DNA from: Pelagibacteraceae bacterium TMED65
Lineage (GTDB): Bacteria > Pseudomonadota > Alphaproteobacteria > TMED127
Reading direction: 5' to 3'
NCBI GenBank assembly: GCA_002167215.1
Contig: NHDS01000025.1
Coordinates: forward strand, 1-16,177
Length of the DNA stretch: 16,177 bases
Below are positions 7,570 to 16,055 of the stretch, one piece after another. Position 1 is the stretch's first letter. Each line of letters begins with the position of its first letter. The translations under genes and the position numbers were made by a program. The notes beneath the pieces are model-generated. The model saw nothing but the letters and a program-made list of their open reading frames with translations. It searched no databases and was not told where the DNA came from.

Positions 7570-8788
7570 AAAAATTAAACAACCCTTAGAGGGGATAAAT
7601 GTATTAGATTTAACCAGAGTTCTTGCTGGTCCAACTTCAACTCAAGTTCTCGGAGATTTAGGAGCAAATATAATTAAAATTGAACGACCAATTACTGGAG
7701 ACGATTCTAGAAATTTAGGCCCACCCTATTTGGATAATACCTCGAAGAACCCAATGGAAAGTTCGTATTTCTTGAGCGTAAATAGAAACAAGAAATCATT
7801 AACAATTGATTTGACGACAAAAGAAGGTCAGAATTTAGCGAAAAAGTTAGTAAAAAAATGTGACATTTTAGTTGAAAATTTCAGAGCAGGTAATCTTAAA
7901 CAATACGGTCTAGATTACTCTAATATAAAGAAACTCAATCCTGGTATAATTTATTGTTCCATAACTGGCTTTGGGCAAAATGGACCATACGCCAAAAGAG
8001 GTGGATATGATTATTTAGTTCAGGCTATGGGTGGAATTATGAGTATTACAGGAGAAGAAAATGGTAGTCCTACTAAAATTGGTGTTGGAGTATCGGATAT
8101 AATCACTGGTTTGTACTCCAGTATTGCAATATTGTCTGCTTTACATTTCAAAAAAGAAACGGGTCAAGGTCAACAATTAGATATTTCATTAATGGATTCA
8201 CAAGTATCTTGGTTAAGTTATGTTGCTCAAAATTACCTTGTTTCTGGAAAAATTCCCAAAAGAATTGGAAATGATCATCCCTCAATTGTTCCATATCAGA
8301 CAGTTAAAGCAAAAGATGGATTAATGGTCCTTGCAATAGCTAATGATAGGCAATTTTCAAGTTTTTGTGAATTTGCTAAAATAAATCACATTTTTAAAGA
8401 TTCAAAATTTAAAACAAATTCATCTAGAGTACGAAATAGAAAACTTTTGAATAAAGTTATTAATGAAACCATTAAAAAAAAAACAATTAACCAGTGGGTA
8501 GAGGGGTTGACTGAAGTTAATGTTCCTTGTGGACCAATAAATAATATAAAACAAGTTTTTGAGGATAGACAAGTCAAATTTAGAAATATGATCTTTTCTA
8601 TGAAACACCCAAAAGCCAAAAATAAAAAAATTAAATTAGTTGGAAGCCCTATGAACTTTTCAAAGTCAAAAGTTAAATATAGAAAACCTCCTCCATTACT
8701 GGGAGAAGATACAGATAAAGTTCTTAAAACTTTTCTTAACCTGTCAAATAAAGAATTGAACAATCTAAAAAGAAAAAAGATAATTTAA
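7562..8788 (+). CDS. CaiB/BaiF-type (class III) CoA-transferase
   Basis: A 408-residue class III CoA-transferase, a family that moves CoA between carboxylic acids through an aspartyl-CoA thioester. The N-terminal PLEGINVLDLTRVLAGP (8-24), LGANIIKIERP (33-43), NRNKKSLTIDL (74-84), DILVENFRAG (101-110) and SITGFGQNGPYAKRGGYD (133-150) are all canonical. The catalytic aspartate should be D179 in GVSDIITGLY. The C-terminal PPPLLGEDTDKVL (376-388) closes the second interlocked lobe. The best-known relatives are formyl-CoA:oxalate transferase, succinyl-CoA:carboxylate transferases and alpha-methylacyl-CoA racemase; sequence alone does not give the substrate. The spelling resembles succinyl-CoA-dependent transferases for dicarboxylic acids more than racemases, but this is a guess. 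Translation is coupled to ruvX by an 8-bp overlap, an unusual partner for a metabolic enzyme. Confidence 0.93.
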   Translation: MNKKIKQPLEGINVLDLTRVLAGPTSTQVLGDLGANIIKIERPITGDDSRNLGPPYLDNTSKNPMESSYFLSVNRNKKSLTIDLTTKEGQNLAKKLVKKCDILVENFRAGNLKQYGLDYSNIKKLNPGIIYCSITGFGQNGPYAKRGGYDYLVQAMGGIMSITGEENGSPTKIGVGVSDIITGLYSSIAILSALHFKKETGQGQQLDISLMDSQVSWLSYVAQNYLVSGKIPKRIGNDHPSIVPYQTVKAKDGLMVLAIANDRQFSSFCEFAKINHIFKDSKFKTNSSRVRNRKLLNKVINETIKKKTINQWVEGLTEVNVPCGPINNIKQVFEDRQVKFRNMIFSMKHPKAKNKKIKLVGSPMNFSKSKVKYRKPPPLLGEDTDKVLKTFLNLSNKELNNLKRKKII

Positions 8789-8796
8789 ATAGAGTA

Positions 8797-8824
8797 TTGA
8801 ACTATTTGATATAACCTATATTAT
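8797..8824 (+). promoter_or_regulatory. Putative sigma-70 promoter for pyrB-pyrC-plsY
   Basis: A -35-like TTGAAC (8797-8802, 4 of 6 matches to TTGACA) is followed after 16 bp by TATTAT (8819-8824). The -10 ends only 9 bp before the pyrB ATG at 8834, so the transcript would begin within a few bases of the start codon. The 45-bp gap holds no attenuator-like hairpin or U-tract. AT-rich background makes the call tentative. Confidence 0.35.
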
Positions 8825-8833
8825 GCAATTTTA

Positions 8834-9778
8834 ATGATAGAGGAAAATCAATTAAAAAATTATCCTCATGAACATCTCTTAGGAATTGAGGGTCTTCTTC
8901 CAAATTCAATAAACTTTCTATTAGATTTATCTCAACAATATATCAATCATTTAGAGAAGAACCAATCAAAACTCGATTATTTAAAAAATAAAACCTGCAT
9001 AAATTTATTTTTTGAAAACTCAACTAGAACAAGAACATCATTCGAACTTGCAGGAAAAAAGTTGGGTGCTGATATGCTTAATATCTCAGTTGGAACAAGT
9101 TCAATCAAAAAAGGAGAAACACTCATTGATACAGCAATGACTCTTAATGCAATGCAACCAGATTTAATTGTAGTACGTCATAATGATGCCGGAGCAGTAA
9201 AACTATTATCAGAAAAAGTAAATTGCGGAGTTATTAATGCAGGTGATGGGCCTCATGAACACCCAACTCAGGCACTTTTAGATGCACTAACAATTTTAAA
9301 TAGGAAAAAAACTATCTCAGGACTAAAAATTGCAATTTGTGGTGACATAATGCACAGCAGAGTTGCGAGATCAAATATCCACCTTTTAAATACGTTAGGA
9401 GCTGAAGTAAGAGTTATTGGACCTGCGACATTAATGCCAAAAGAAATTGAGTCATTAGGAGTAAAAGTTTTTTATAACATGAAGGATGGACTAAAAAATG
9501 TAGATATTATTATAATGTTAAGACTTCAACTTGAACGGATGTCAGGTTCATTTGTTCCTTCAATAAGGGAATATTTTAGATTTTATGGTCTTGATAGAGA
9601 AAAATTACTTTATGCCAAACATGATGCTCTTATACTCCATCCTGGACCTATGAATAGAGGTGTGGAAATAGATTCAGAATTAGCTGATGATTTGGATAGA
9701 TCAGCAATCTTTGATCAAGTAAGAATGGGCGTTGCTGTTCGAATGGCATGTCTAAAAGCATTAGTGAAAAATAGATGA
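8834..9778 (+). CDS. pyrB: Aspartate carbamoyltransferase catalytic subunit
   Basis: A 314-residue enzyme that joins carbamoyl phosphate and aspartate, the committed step of pyrimidine synthesis. The carbamoyl-phosphate loop [12 protein letters not shown] is at 60-71 (S63, T64, R65, T66, R67). The mobile loop SSIKKGET (89-96) supplies the Ser and Lys that reach into the neighbouring active site, and HPTQALLD (143-150) is complete. LRLQLER (aspartate site) and [12 protein letters not shown] are also intact, so the enzyme should be active. The stop overlaps the start of the dihydroorotase-like gene (ATGA). That arrangement fits the ATCase/pseudo-dihydroorotase complexes of other proteobacteria. 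No regulatory-subunit gene (pyrI) is nearby. Confidence 0.97.
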   Translation: MIEENQLKNYPHEHLLGIEGLLPNSINFLLDLSQQYINHLEKNQSKLDYLKNKTCINLFFENSTRTRTSFELAGKKLGADMLNISVGTSSIKKGETLIDTAMTLNAMQPDLIVVRHNDAGAVKLLSEKVNCGVINAGDGPHEHPTQALLDALTILNRKKTISGLKIAICGDIMHSRVARSNIHLLNTLGAEVRVIGPATLMPKEIESLGVKVFYNMKDGLKNVDIIIMLRLQLERMSGSFVPSIREYFRFYGLDREKLLYAKHDALILHPGPMNRGVEIDSELADDLDRSAIFDQVRMGVAVRMACLKALVKNR

Positions 9779-11097
9779 ATTCTAAAAATAAAACCTTTTT
9801 TGATAACACAAAAAAATCACAAAACTTCTTACTTAAAGGAGGTATAATTCTGGATCCTAACAAAAAACGTTTAGAGAAAAAGGACATTCTTATTAAAGAC
9901 AAAATTATTGCTGAGATAAATCAAGCAATAAACTATGAAATCGATGAATGCATTACCATTGATTGTGAGGGTTTATATGTAAGTCCAGGAATTGTAGACA
10001 TGAGGGTTAATTTAGGTGAACCAGGGTTTGAGCATAAAGAAACAATTAAAAGTGCTTGTCAAGCAGCTGCTAGTGGAGGAATTACAACAATGATATGTAT
10101 GCCAAACACCTCACCCGTAATTGATCATCCAGCAATAATTCAAAGCATTCAAAGAAAAGCTAGGGAAGTGGCTCTTTCGAAAGTTTATTGTACTGGCTCA
10201 GTTACTAGAGGAACAAAAGGTATTGAAATTTCAGAATTACAATTAATGAAAGAATCTGGAGCAGTTGGATTTACAGATGGCAATAAAAGTGTTGCAAATG
10301 CAAGAGTCATGAAAAGAGCTTTAAATTATGTAAAATCTTTTAATGGATTAATTATCCAACATGCAGAAGAACCTGAACTAAGTCATAATGGGGTTGTTAA
10401 CGAGGGAGAGGTGTCCACAAGATTAGGGTTGACAGGCATACCAAGTTACACAGAAGCTATGATTGTAGAGAGAGACTTATGGTTAGTTAAGGATACCAAA
10501 TGTAGGTATCACGTTAGCCATGTTTCAACAAAAGAGACTGTTGATATAATCAGAAATGCAAAAAAGTCAGGAATTCAGATTACATGTGACACAGCCCCTC
10601 CCTATTTTTTGCTTAATGAACTAGCAATTGAAAATTACAGAACATTTTCAAAATTATCTCCCCCTTTAAGGACAGAAAGAGACAGAAAAGAGATTATTAA
10701 TGGAATCATTGACGGAACTATCGATGCGATTGTCTCTGATCATACACCACAAGATCAAGATGCAAAGAGACTTCCTTTTAATCAAGCCGCGTTTGGTGGT
10801 GTTGGATTAGAGACACTCCTACCATTAACTCTAAGTTTGGTCAAAAATACTGAATTAGACTTAATAACTGCAATATCATTGATAACAAAAAATCCATCTG
10901 ATATCTTAGGGTTAAACTCTGGGTGTTTAAAACTTAATTCGGAGGCAGATATTTCAATATTTGATTTGGATAAGCCCTGGAAAGTAAAGCCTGAGAATTT
11001 TCATAGTAAATCTAAAAATTCACCATTTGATAGTATTCTTGTTCAAGGGAAAAACTTAATAACATTTGTTAGAGGCAGACTTGTTTATAAATTTTGA
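9775..11097 (+). CDS. pyrC: Dihydroorotase-like protein with degenerate metal site (PyrX-like, probably non-catalytic)
   Basis: A 440-residue amidohydrolase of class I dihydroorotase size. Active enzymes carry PGxxDxHxHxREPG, with two zinc-ligand His and a substrate Arg. Here the block reads [21 protein letters not shown] (70 onwards), so the His are R77 and N79 and the Arg is G81. The usual PHH after the Glu/Asp strand is PPY (DTAPPYFLL, 272-280). Other positions look normal: GFTDGN (165-170), IIQHAEEP (193-200), HVSHVS (246-251) and [15 protein letters not shown] (321-335). The same wording occurs in the PyrC copy beside pyrB in many alphaproteobacteria, and resembles inactive PyrC'/PyrX of Pseudomonas, which is needed for ATCase assembly. 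An active dihydroorotase should therefore be encoded elsewhere. It overlaps pyrB by 4 bp. The standard symbol is kept although the activity is doubtful. Confidence 0.93.
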   Translation: MNSKNKTFFDNTKKSQNFLLKGGIILDPNKKRLEKKDILIKDKIIAEINQAINYEIDECITIDCEGLYVSPGIVDMRVNLGEPGFEHKETIKSACQAAASGGITTMICMPNTSPVIDHPAIIQSIQRKAREVALSKVYCTGSVTRGTKGIEISELQLMKESGAVGFTDGNKSVANARVMKRALNYVKSFNGLIIQHAEEPELSHNGVVNEGEVSTRLGLTGIPSYTEAMIVERDLWLVKDTKCRYHVSHVSTKETVDIIRNAKKSGIQITCDTAPPYFLLNELAIENYRTFSKLSPPLRTERDRKEIINGIIDGTIDAIVSDHTPQDQDAKRLPFNQAAFGGVGLETLLPLTLSLVKNTELDLITAISLITKNPSDILGLNSGCLKLNSEADISIFDLDKPWKVKPENFHSKSKNSPFDSILVQGKNLITFVRGRLVYKF

Positions 11098-11671
11098 TAG
11101 CTATTACATAGTTGCAGTATGTTATCTTATTGGTTCAATTCCATTTGGTTTGTTAATATCAAAATTATTAAAAAAAAATGATCCAAGGCTTCATGGCTCC
11201 AAAAATATTGGAGCAACCAACATTCTTCGAACAAGTGGTTGGAAATTAGGCTTGTTAACATTGATTTTTGATATTCTCAAAGGATATTTTCCAATTATTA
11301 TCCTAAAAAACTTTGATTTATCACCAAATATTTTTATTCTTTTTATTTTTTTGGGACACCTCTTTCCAATTTGGATAAAATTTAAGGGGGGAAAAGGAAT
11401 AGCAGTAATAATAGGCTGTTTAATTGCATATAATTTTCACTATGGGATATTTTTTATGTCTACGTGGTTATTAGTTGCAAGTATTACCAGGTATTCATCA
11501 TTAGCAGCTCTGATTTCCTCTCTTTGTACATTGTTGTTATTTTATATAAAAAGTGATGATTTATTTTCAGCAATGATAATAATTGTTTTAATGATTTTTT
11601 ATAAACATTTTTCAAATATAAAAAGATTATTAGGTGGAAAAGAGTCGAAAATTATTTTAAAAAATAAATAA
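11066..11671 (+). CDS. plsY: Glycerol-3-phosphate acyltransferase PlsY
   Basis: A roughly 200-residue membrane enzyme that acylates glycerol-3-phosphate using acyl-phosphate from PlsX, the first step of phospholipid synthesis. The three conserved loops are present: GSKNIGATNILR (44-55, the second G of the usual GSGN replaced by K), GHLFPIWIKFKGGKGIA (97-113) and the C-terminal HFSNIKRLLGGKE (181-193). About five to seven hydrophobic helices alternate between them, starting with YIVAVCYLIGSIPFGLLI. The start is uncertain. There is no ATG, and the longest frame opens with TTG at 11066, inside pyrC by 32 bp. A second TTG at 11081 leaves an N-terminus closer to the family length. It is probably translated from the pyrB-pyrC mRNA. 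Confidence 0.93.
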   Translation: MLEADLFINFDSYYIVAVCYLIGSIPFGLLISKLLKKNDPRLHGSKNIGATNILRTSGWKLGLLTLIFDILKGYFPIIILKNFDLSPNIFILFIFLGHLFPIWIKFKGGKGIAVIIGCLIAYNFHYGIFFMSTWLLVASITRYSSLAALISSLCTLLLFYIKSDDLFSAMIIIVLMIFYKHFSNIKRLLGGKESKIILKNK

Positions 11672-11675
11672 TTTT

Positions 11676-11704
11676 TTGACATTTAATACTATTAAATATA
11701 TTAA
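11676..11704 (+). promoter_or_regulatory. Putative sigma-70 promoter for topA
   Basis: A perfect TTGACA (11676-11681) starts 4 bp after the plsY stop. Candidate -10 elements are TATATT (11697-11702, 15-bp spacer) and TATTAA (11699-11704, 17-bp spacer). The predicted transcription start is only a few bases before the topA ATG at 11716. No Shine-Dalgarno is visible in the gap. Confidence 0.45.
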
Positions 11705-11715
11705 ACGTCATTGTT

Positions 11716-14160
11716 ATGAAACTTCTAATTGTAGAATCACCAGCAAAAGCTAAAACTATCAAAGGATATCTTGATAATTCTTTTGAGGTGGTATCAAGTA
11801 TTGGTCATTTCAGAGACCTTCCTGAAAAAGGCATTGGAATTGAAGAGGATGAGAATTTTACTGTCAATGAATGGGTCATCGACAAAAAAAAAGCAGATCC
11901 CATTGTTAAAGGCATTAAAAAGGCTAATGAGATTTTCCTTGCACTTGACCCTGATAGAGAGGGTGAGCTGATAGCATGGCATGTTGTGGAGCTTTGCAAA
12001 GAAAAAAAACTCATAGAGAATAAAACATTCAAAAGGATAGAATTTTCAGCTGTCAGAAAGGAAGACATTCTTAAAGCTATAAGCGAACCTAGAGATATTA
12101 ACCAAAATCTTGTAAATGCTGCAATTACACGAAGATTTTTAGATAAATTTTTTGGTTATAAAATTTCACCAATTACCACAAGGAGAACTATTTTTGGGAA
12201 ATCAGCTGGTCGTGTACAATCACCAACTTTAAAGATATTATGTGCTAGAGAAAAAGAAATAGATCTTTTTAATCCTGAGGAATTCTGGGAATTAGTAATA
12301 GAATTACAAGATAAGGATGGAAATAAATTTCATTGCAACCTCGTATGTGATGAAGAAAAAAAATTTGGGAAATTAACAATAAAAAATAAATCCCAAGCTG
12401 AGAACTTGAAAAATAAAATTTCAAATCTCACACTTTCAATTGATAAAATCGTTAAAAAAGAAAAAAATAGGAGTCCCTACTCGCCTTTTTCAAACTCTCT
12501 GTTATTACAAGATGCATCATCTAGATTAGGATTTAGTCCTAAATATACCAATACTCTTGCTCAACAACTTAAAGATGGAATTGCAGGTTTGGGAGCACTA
12601 ATTACTTATCACCGATCAGATTCAAATAAAATGAAAAGTGATGAAATACAAAAACTTAGAGACCTAATAAAAGAAACTATTGGAAATAATTATTTATCAT
12701 CACAGACAATTACATATAAGGAAAAATCCAAATTTGTTCAACAGGGTCATGAAGCAGTAACACCAACTCAATTAAATTTAAAACCAGAAGATGTTAAAAA
12801 TGTTCTAAATATCGATCAGTTTAAATTATATGAATTAATATGGAAAAGGACAATTGCATCTCAAATGTCTCAAAGCAAAAGCCTAGAGACCTCATATTTT
12901 ATAAGTGGGGATCAATTTTTGCTTAAGTCAACTGGTTCCATACAAATTTTCGAAGGATTTAAGAAAGTTTATAATTATTCTGATAAAACCGAAAAAACTC
13001 AAGATCTACCCAATCTAACAGAAGGTGATATTTTAAAAATTATCAATATCGAAACAAAACAAAATTTCACTAAACCGCCTAATAGGTTTTCTGAAGCTGG
13101 TTTAATAAAAAAATTAGAAGAATTGGGTATCGGTCGCCCTTCCACTTACGTGTCAATATTTACAAAATTAGAAGGTAATTCATACATATCAATTAAAAAT
13201 AAATCACTAATACCAACCTCAAGAGGAAAAGTTTTATCAAAATTCTTAGACGGTTTTTTCTATAAATTTGTTGACTATCAGTTCACTGCTGATCTTGAAG
13301 AACAGTTAGATTTAATTACAGAATCCAAATCAAACTGGAAAGATACACTTAAACAATTTTTAGAGTTACTCAATTCAACAGTTAGTGAAGTTGAAAGTAA
13401 AAGTATTACTGAAGTTATTAATAAAATCAATCAACTTAGCCCAGAAATTCTAAAAACAAAAAATTGTCCAAAATGTGGTGATGGAGATTTAACAATAAAA
13501 TTTGCCTCAGCAGGCCCATTTTTGGGTTGCACAAGGTATAATAAAGATTCCAGTGGTTGTAAGTATAGTTCTGCTATTGGCGATGACGGTGACAACTCTG
13601 ATCTTTCAGGTGATGGAAAAGTTATAGGAAAACACCCAGATACCGGAAAAAATATTTTTCTAAAAATAGGTAGGTACGGAAGATACCTCGAGATGGAAAG
13701 TACCATAAACGAAACTGTTAAACTTAAAAGAACAAGTGTTCCAAAAAAAATGAGTAATGAAGAAATAGATTTGGAGAAATCTGTGAAGTTACTAACACTC
13801 CCAAGAAATGTTGGAATTTTCCCGGAGACCAAAAAAGAGATAATTGCATCAATAGGTCCTTACGGACCCTACCTAAAACATGAAAAAAGATTTGTATCAC
13901 TCAAAGAAGATGATGTTACTGAAATTGGAATAAATAGAGCAATTGAGTTAATACAAAAAAATATTGATGAAAAAAAAGAAATAGTAATAGGAATACATCC
14001 TGAAACAAAAGAAGAAATAATTCAAAAAAAAGGTATTAAAGGTAGATCAGATTACCTATCACATAAAAAAAAGAATTACTCTATTCCAAAAGATATATCA
14101 GAAAAAAAAATATCAATTGAAATGGCTTTAAGTATAATAAAAAAAATCAAAAATAAGTGA
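11716..14160 (+). CDS. topA: DNA topoisomerase I (type IA)
   Basis: An 814-residue enzyme that relaxes negative supercoils by transient cleavage of one strand. The Toprim domain at the N-terminus has LLIVESPAKAKTI (E7 in this motif) and ALDPDREGELIAWH with D78, D80 and E82. TRRFLDKFFGYKISP and GRVQSPTLKIL (166-175) follow. The nucleophile is Y298 in LITYHRSDSNKM, where most family members have ITYMRTDS. HEAVTPTQ (345-352) replaces the usual HEAIRPT. GIGRPSTYVSI (471-481) and TSRGKVLSKFL are normal. The C-terminus holds one C4 zinc finger (CPKCG... CTRYNKDSSGCK, about 584-615), then three topoisomerase C-terminal repeats marked by GRYGRYLEM, GPYGPYLKH and a weaker last copy (GIKGRSDYLSH). In many alphaproteobacteria dprA comes just before it; here plsY does, 44 bp upstream. 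Two tandem TGA stops end the gene. Confidence 0.97.
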   Translation: MKLLIVESPAKAKTIKGYLDNSFEVVSSIGHFRDLPEKGIGIEEDENFTVNEWVIDKKKADPIVKGIKKANEIFLALDPDREGELIAWHVVELCKEKKLIENKTFKRIEFSAVRKEDILKAISEPRDINQNLVNAAITRRFLDKFFGYKISPITTRRTIFGKSAGRVQSPTLKILCAREKEIDLFNPEEFWELVIELQDKDGNKFHCNLVCDEEKKFGKLTIKNKSQAENLKNKISNLTLSIDKIVKKEKNRSPYSPFSNSLLLQDASSRLGFSPKYTNTLAQQLKDGIAGLGALITYHRSDSNKMKSDEIQKLRDLIKETIGNNYLSSQTITYKEKSKFVQQGHEAVTPTQLNLKPEDVKNVLNIDQFKLYELIWKRTIASQMSQSKSLETSYFISGDQFLLKSTGSIQIFEGFKKVYNYSDKTEKTQDLPNLTEGDILKIINIETKQNFTKPPNRFSEAGLIKKLEELGIGRPSTYVSIFTKLEGNSYISIKNKSLIPTSRGKVLSKFLDGFFYKFVDYQFTADLEEQLDLITESKSNWKDTLKQFLELLNSTVSEVESKSITEVINKINQLSPEILKTKNCPKCGDGDLTIKFASAGPFLGCTRYNKDSSGCKYSSAIGDDGDNSDLSGDGKVIGKHPDTGKNIFLKIGRYGRYLEMESTINETVKLKRTSVPKKMSNEEIDLEKSVKLLTLPRNVGIFPETKKEIIASIGPYGPYLKHEKRFVSLKEDDVTEIGINRAIELIQKNIDEKKEIVIGIHPETKEEIIQKKGIKGRSDYLSHKKKNYSIPKDISEKKISIEMALSIIKKIKNK

Positions 14161-14199
14161 TGATTCTATTTTTTTAAAAATCTCATAAATAAATACAAA

Positions 14200-15663
14200 G
14201 TGATTAAAAAAAGAAAAAAAAAAAAGGTTGATTTCAATCTTAATGATATAATTGAAAAAGAAATAAAGAATAACTCACTTAGAAGATACTTCCCTAAATC
14301 ATTTGAATTGATTTTAAAAGATTTGGCTAACAAAGAAACTAAAGATCATAAAGATTTCACCAATATTCCATTTGTTACAATTGACGGTGAGGATAGTAAA
14401 GATTTCGATGATGCCGTCTGGTCAATTAATGATAACAATTCCTCAAAAATTATGATAGCCATTGCAGACGTAAGTTATTTTGTAAAAAAAAATGATCCTT
14501 TAGATAAAGAAGCTAAAAAGCGAGGTAATTCATTTTATTTCCCTGATAGAGTTATCCCGATGTTTCCTGAGGAGATATCAAACAACATATGCTCCTTAGT
14601 TCCAAACAAAGAAAGGGCTTGCATTGTTGTCGAAATAGAAATGTATAATTGTAAGATCATAAATTTTAACATTCATCGAGCAAAAATCATTTCTACTGCA
14701 AGATTAACCTACCAAGAGGTAGACCAAATATACTACACAAACCTTGAAAAAAATAAAAACTTCAAGGTTATAAGGAATCTTTTCGAAACATATAAGAAAT
14801 TAAAAAAAATATCTGAAAAACGAAATAAAATCAATTTCTCATCAGAGGAGTTTCAAATAATAAAAAAAAAAGATGATAAAGATTTTTTTTTAAAAAAGAA
14901 AGATAACCTCGAGTCATATAAATTAATTGAAGAGTTTATGATTTTAGCCAATGAGAATGTTGCTAAATATTTGAAATCTAATAATTTAAATTCAATCTTC
15001 AGAAATCATGAAAAACCAAAAGATGAAAAAATAAAAGATTTACAAAAATTGTTAAAGGAGAACAATATTTATAAAAACGAAAAATTCAATACTCAAAAAG
15101 ATTTTATAAATGTCCTAAGTAGAATTAATAAATCTAATGTGTTCATAGTTGACTTTTTATTAAGAAGCCAATCAAAAGCTTATTATGACAATAAGAATAT
15201 TGGACATTTTGGTTTGGGTTTAGATTATTATACACATTTTACATCTCCAATTAGAAGGTATTCAGATCTTAATGTGCATCGTGATCTCATAGATCATTTT
15301 TTTAATAAGAAAAAAAATAATAATGAATTTTCTTTATCAGAATATTTAACAATACAAGAAAAAAAATCAGAATCAATTGAAAGAAAAGTAATGGAGAGAG
15401 CATGCAGCCTGTATATTAAAAATAGTAAAAAGAAATATTTTATTGGAATTATTGATGGTATTGAATCATTTGGAATATTTATTCGTTCATTAGATTTGCC
15501 CTTTTCATGCTTAGCAAGAACAAAATATATAGATTTTAAAAAAAAGGGAGACTATAAAAAACCTATTATTAATTACAAGCTAGGACAGAGAGTTTCTTTC
15601 AAAATTAAACGTAATGATATCTTGTCAGGAAAAATTTTAGCTCATAATGTTAAAATAATTTGA
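14200..15663 (+). CDS. rnr: RNase R/RNase II-family exoribonuclease lacking N-terminal cold-shock domains
   Basis: A 487-residue 3'-5' exoribonuclease; RNase R is usually 700-800 residues. The RNB domain is complete: TIDGEDSKDFDDAVW (60-74, with D62, D68, D70, D71 as the metal-binding acids), the RGNSFYFPDRVIPMFPEEIS block with Y113 (RNA-stacking position), CSLVPNKERA, and HFTSPIRRYSDLNVHRDL (346-363). An S1 domain follows (about 411-487: YFIGIIDGIESFGIFI). What is missing is the roughly 200 residues of helix-turn-helix and two cold-shock domains before the RNB. In their place is a short basic start (MIKKRKKKKV). There is no room for them, because topA ends 39 bp upstream and the in-frame upstream codons meet a TGA at 14161. 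GTG at 14200 is the first usable start. The reading frame is intact, so this is a compact enzyme rather than a remnant. The position after topA fits alphaproteobacterial rnr. Confidence 0.9.
   Translation: MIKKRKKKKVDFNLNDIIEKEIKNNSLRRYFPKSFELILKDLANKETKDHKDFTNIPFVTIDGEDSKDFDDAVWSINDNNSSKIMIAIADVSYFVKKNDPLDKEAKKRGNSFYFPDRVIPMFPEEISNNICSLVPNKERACIVVEIEMYNCKIINFNIHRAKIISTARLTYQEVDQIYYTNLEKNKNFKVIRNLFETYKKLKKISEKRNKINFSSEEFQIIKKKDDKDFFLKKKDNLESYKLIEEFMILANENVAKYLKSNNLNSIFRNHEKPKDEKIKDLQKLLKENNIYKNEKFNTQKDFINVLSRINKSNVFIVDFLLRSQSKAYYDNKNIGHFGLGLDYYTHFTSPIRRYSDLNVHRDLIDHFFNKKKNNNEFSLSEYLTIQEKKSESIERKVMERACSLYIKNSKKKYFIGIIDGIESFGIFIRSLDLPFSCLARTKYIDFKKKGDYKKPIINYKLGQRVSFKIKRNDILSGKILAHNVKII
14214..14225 (+). 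repeat. 12-bp poly-A tract within the 5' end of rnr
   Basis: An uninterrupted run of 12 A bases covers lysine codons 5-9 of the rnr frame. Such runs can cause replication slippage, transcriptional slippage or sequencing indels; the annotated frame depends on the run length. Confidence 0.9.
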
Positions 15664-15670
15664 GTACCAC

Positions 15671-16024
15671 ATGAATAAATTTTCTTTAATAAAAAGAGGT
15701 TTTACAAAGAAATGTCCTCATTGCGGAAAATCTCCTATTTTCCATAAATACCTCAAAACATTTAAGAAATGTAAAAATTGTGGAATTGCTCTTTCAGATT
15801 ATAAATCTGACGACGGTCCAGCCTATATAACAATTTTTATAGTTGGTCATATTTTAATTCCTCTTATTTTACTTGCTGAAAAATATTTTAGTCCACCTAT
15901 TCTATCTCAAATGATAGTTTGGCCAGTTGTAACAATTTTATTGAGTTTATGGTTACTTCCACGTATCAAAGGTGCATTTATTGGTATTCAAATTTTTTTA
16001 GGTGATAAATCAGGTAAAACTTGA
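15671..16024 (+). CDS. DUF983 zinc-ribbon membrane protein
   Basis: A 117-residue protein of the DUF983 family, function unknown. The N-terminal part has two CxxC pairs (C15-PH-C18 and C34-KN-C37), a predicted zinc ribbon. The family block [20 protein letters not shown] leads into the first membrane helix (about 51-70), and a second helix spans about 79-97 ([17 protein letters not shown]). Such genes commonly sit beside rnr in alphaproteobacteria, as here, 7 bp after the rnr stop. Whether it acts in RNA turnover or in the membrane is not known. The TGA stop lies inside the -35 element of the rpmG promoter. Confidence 0.9.
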   Translation: MNKFSLIKRGFTKKCPHCGKSPIFHKYLKTFKKCKNCGIALSDYKSDDGPAYITIFIVGHILIPLILLAEKYFSPPILSQMIVWPVVTILLSLWLLPRIKGAFIGIQIFLGDKSGKT

Positions 16025-16048
16025 CACGGTCACATATATTTATATAAC
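16021..16048 (+). promoter_or_regulatory. Strong sigma-70-like promoter for rpmG
   Basis: A perfect TTGACA (16021-16026), overlapping the DUF983 stop codon, is followed after 16 bp by TATAAC (16043-16048, 5 of 6). The -10 ends 7 bp before the rpmG ATG at 16056, so transcription should begin at or within about two bases of the start codon, giving a leaderless or nearly leaderless mRNA. This is the clearest promoter in the window. Confidence 0.6.
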
Positions 16049-16055
16049 ACTCAAT

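Noticed and set aside
8386..8763. Minus-strand frame of 125 residues opposite the CoA-transferase
   Set aside because: Shadow of a strongly supported coding region; no start signal or family motif.
13431..13832. Minus-strand frame of 133 residues opposite topA
   Set aside because: It lies across the zinc finger and C-terminal repeats of TopA and reads as a Ser/Pro/Phe-rich antisense product.
14200..15663. rnr as a pseudogene or 5'-truncated fragment
   Set aside because: The frame is intact with all RNB catalytic residues and an S1 domain, tight operon spacing and no cold-shock domain remnant upstream, so a natural short form fits better.
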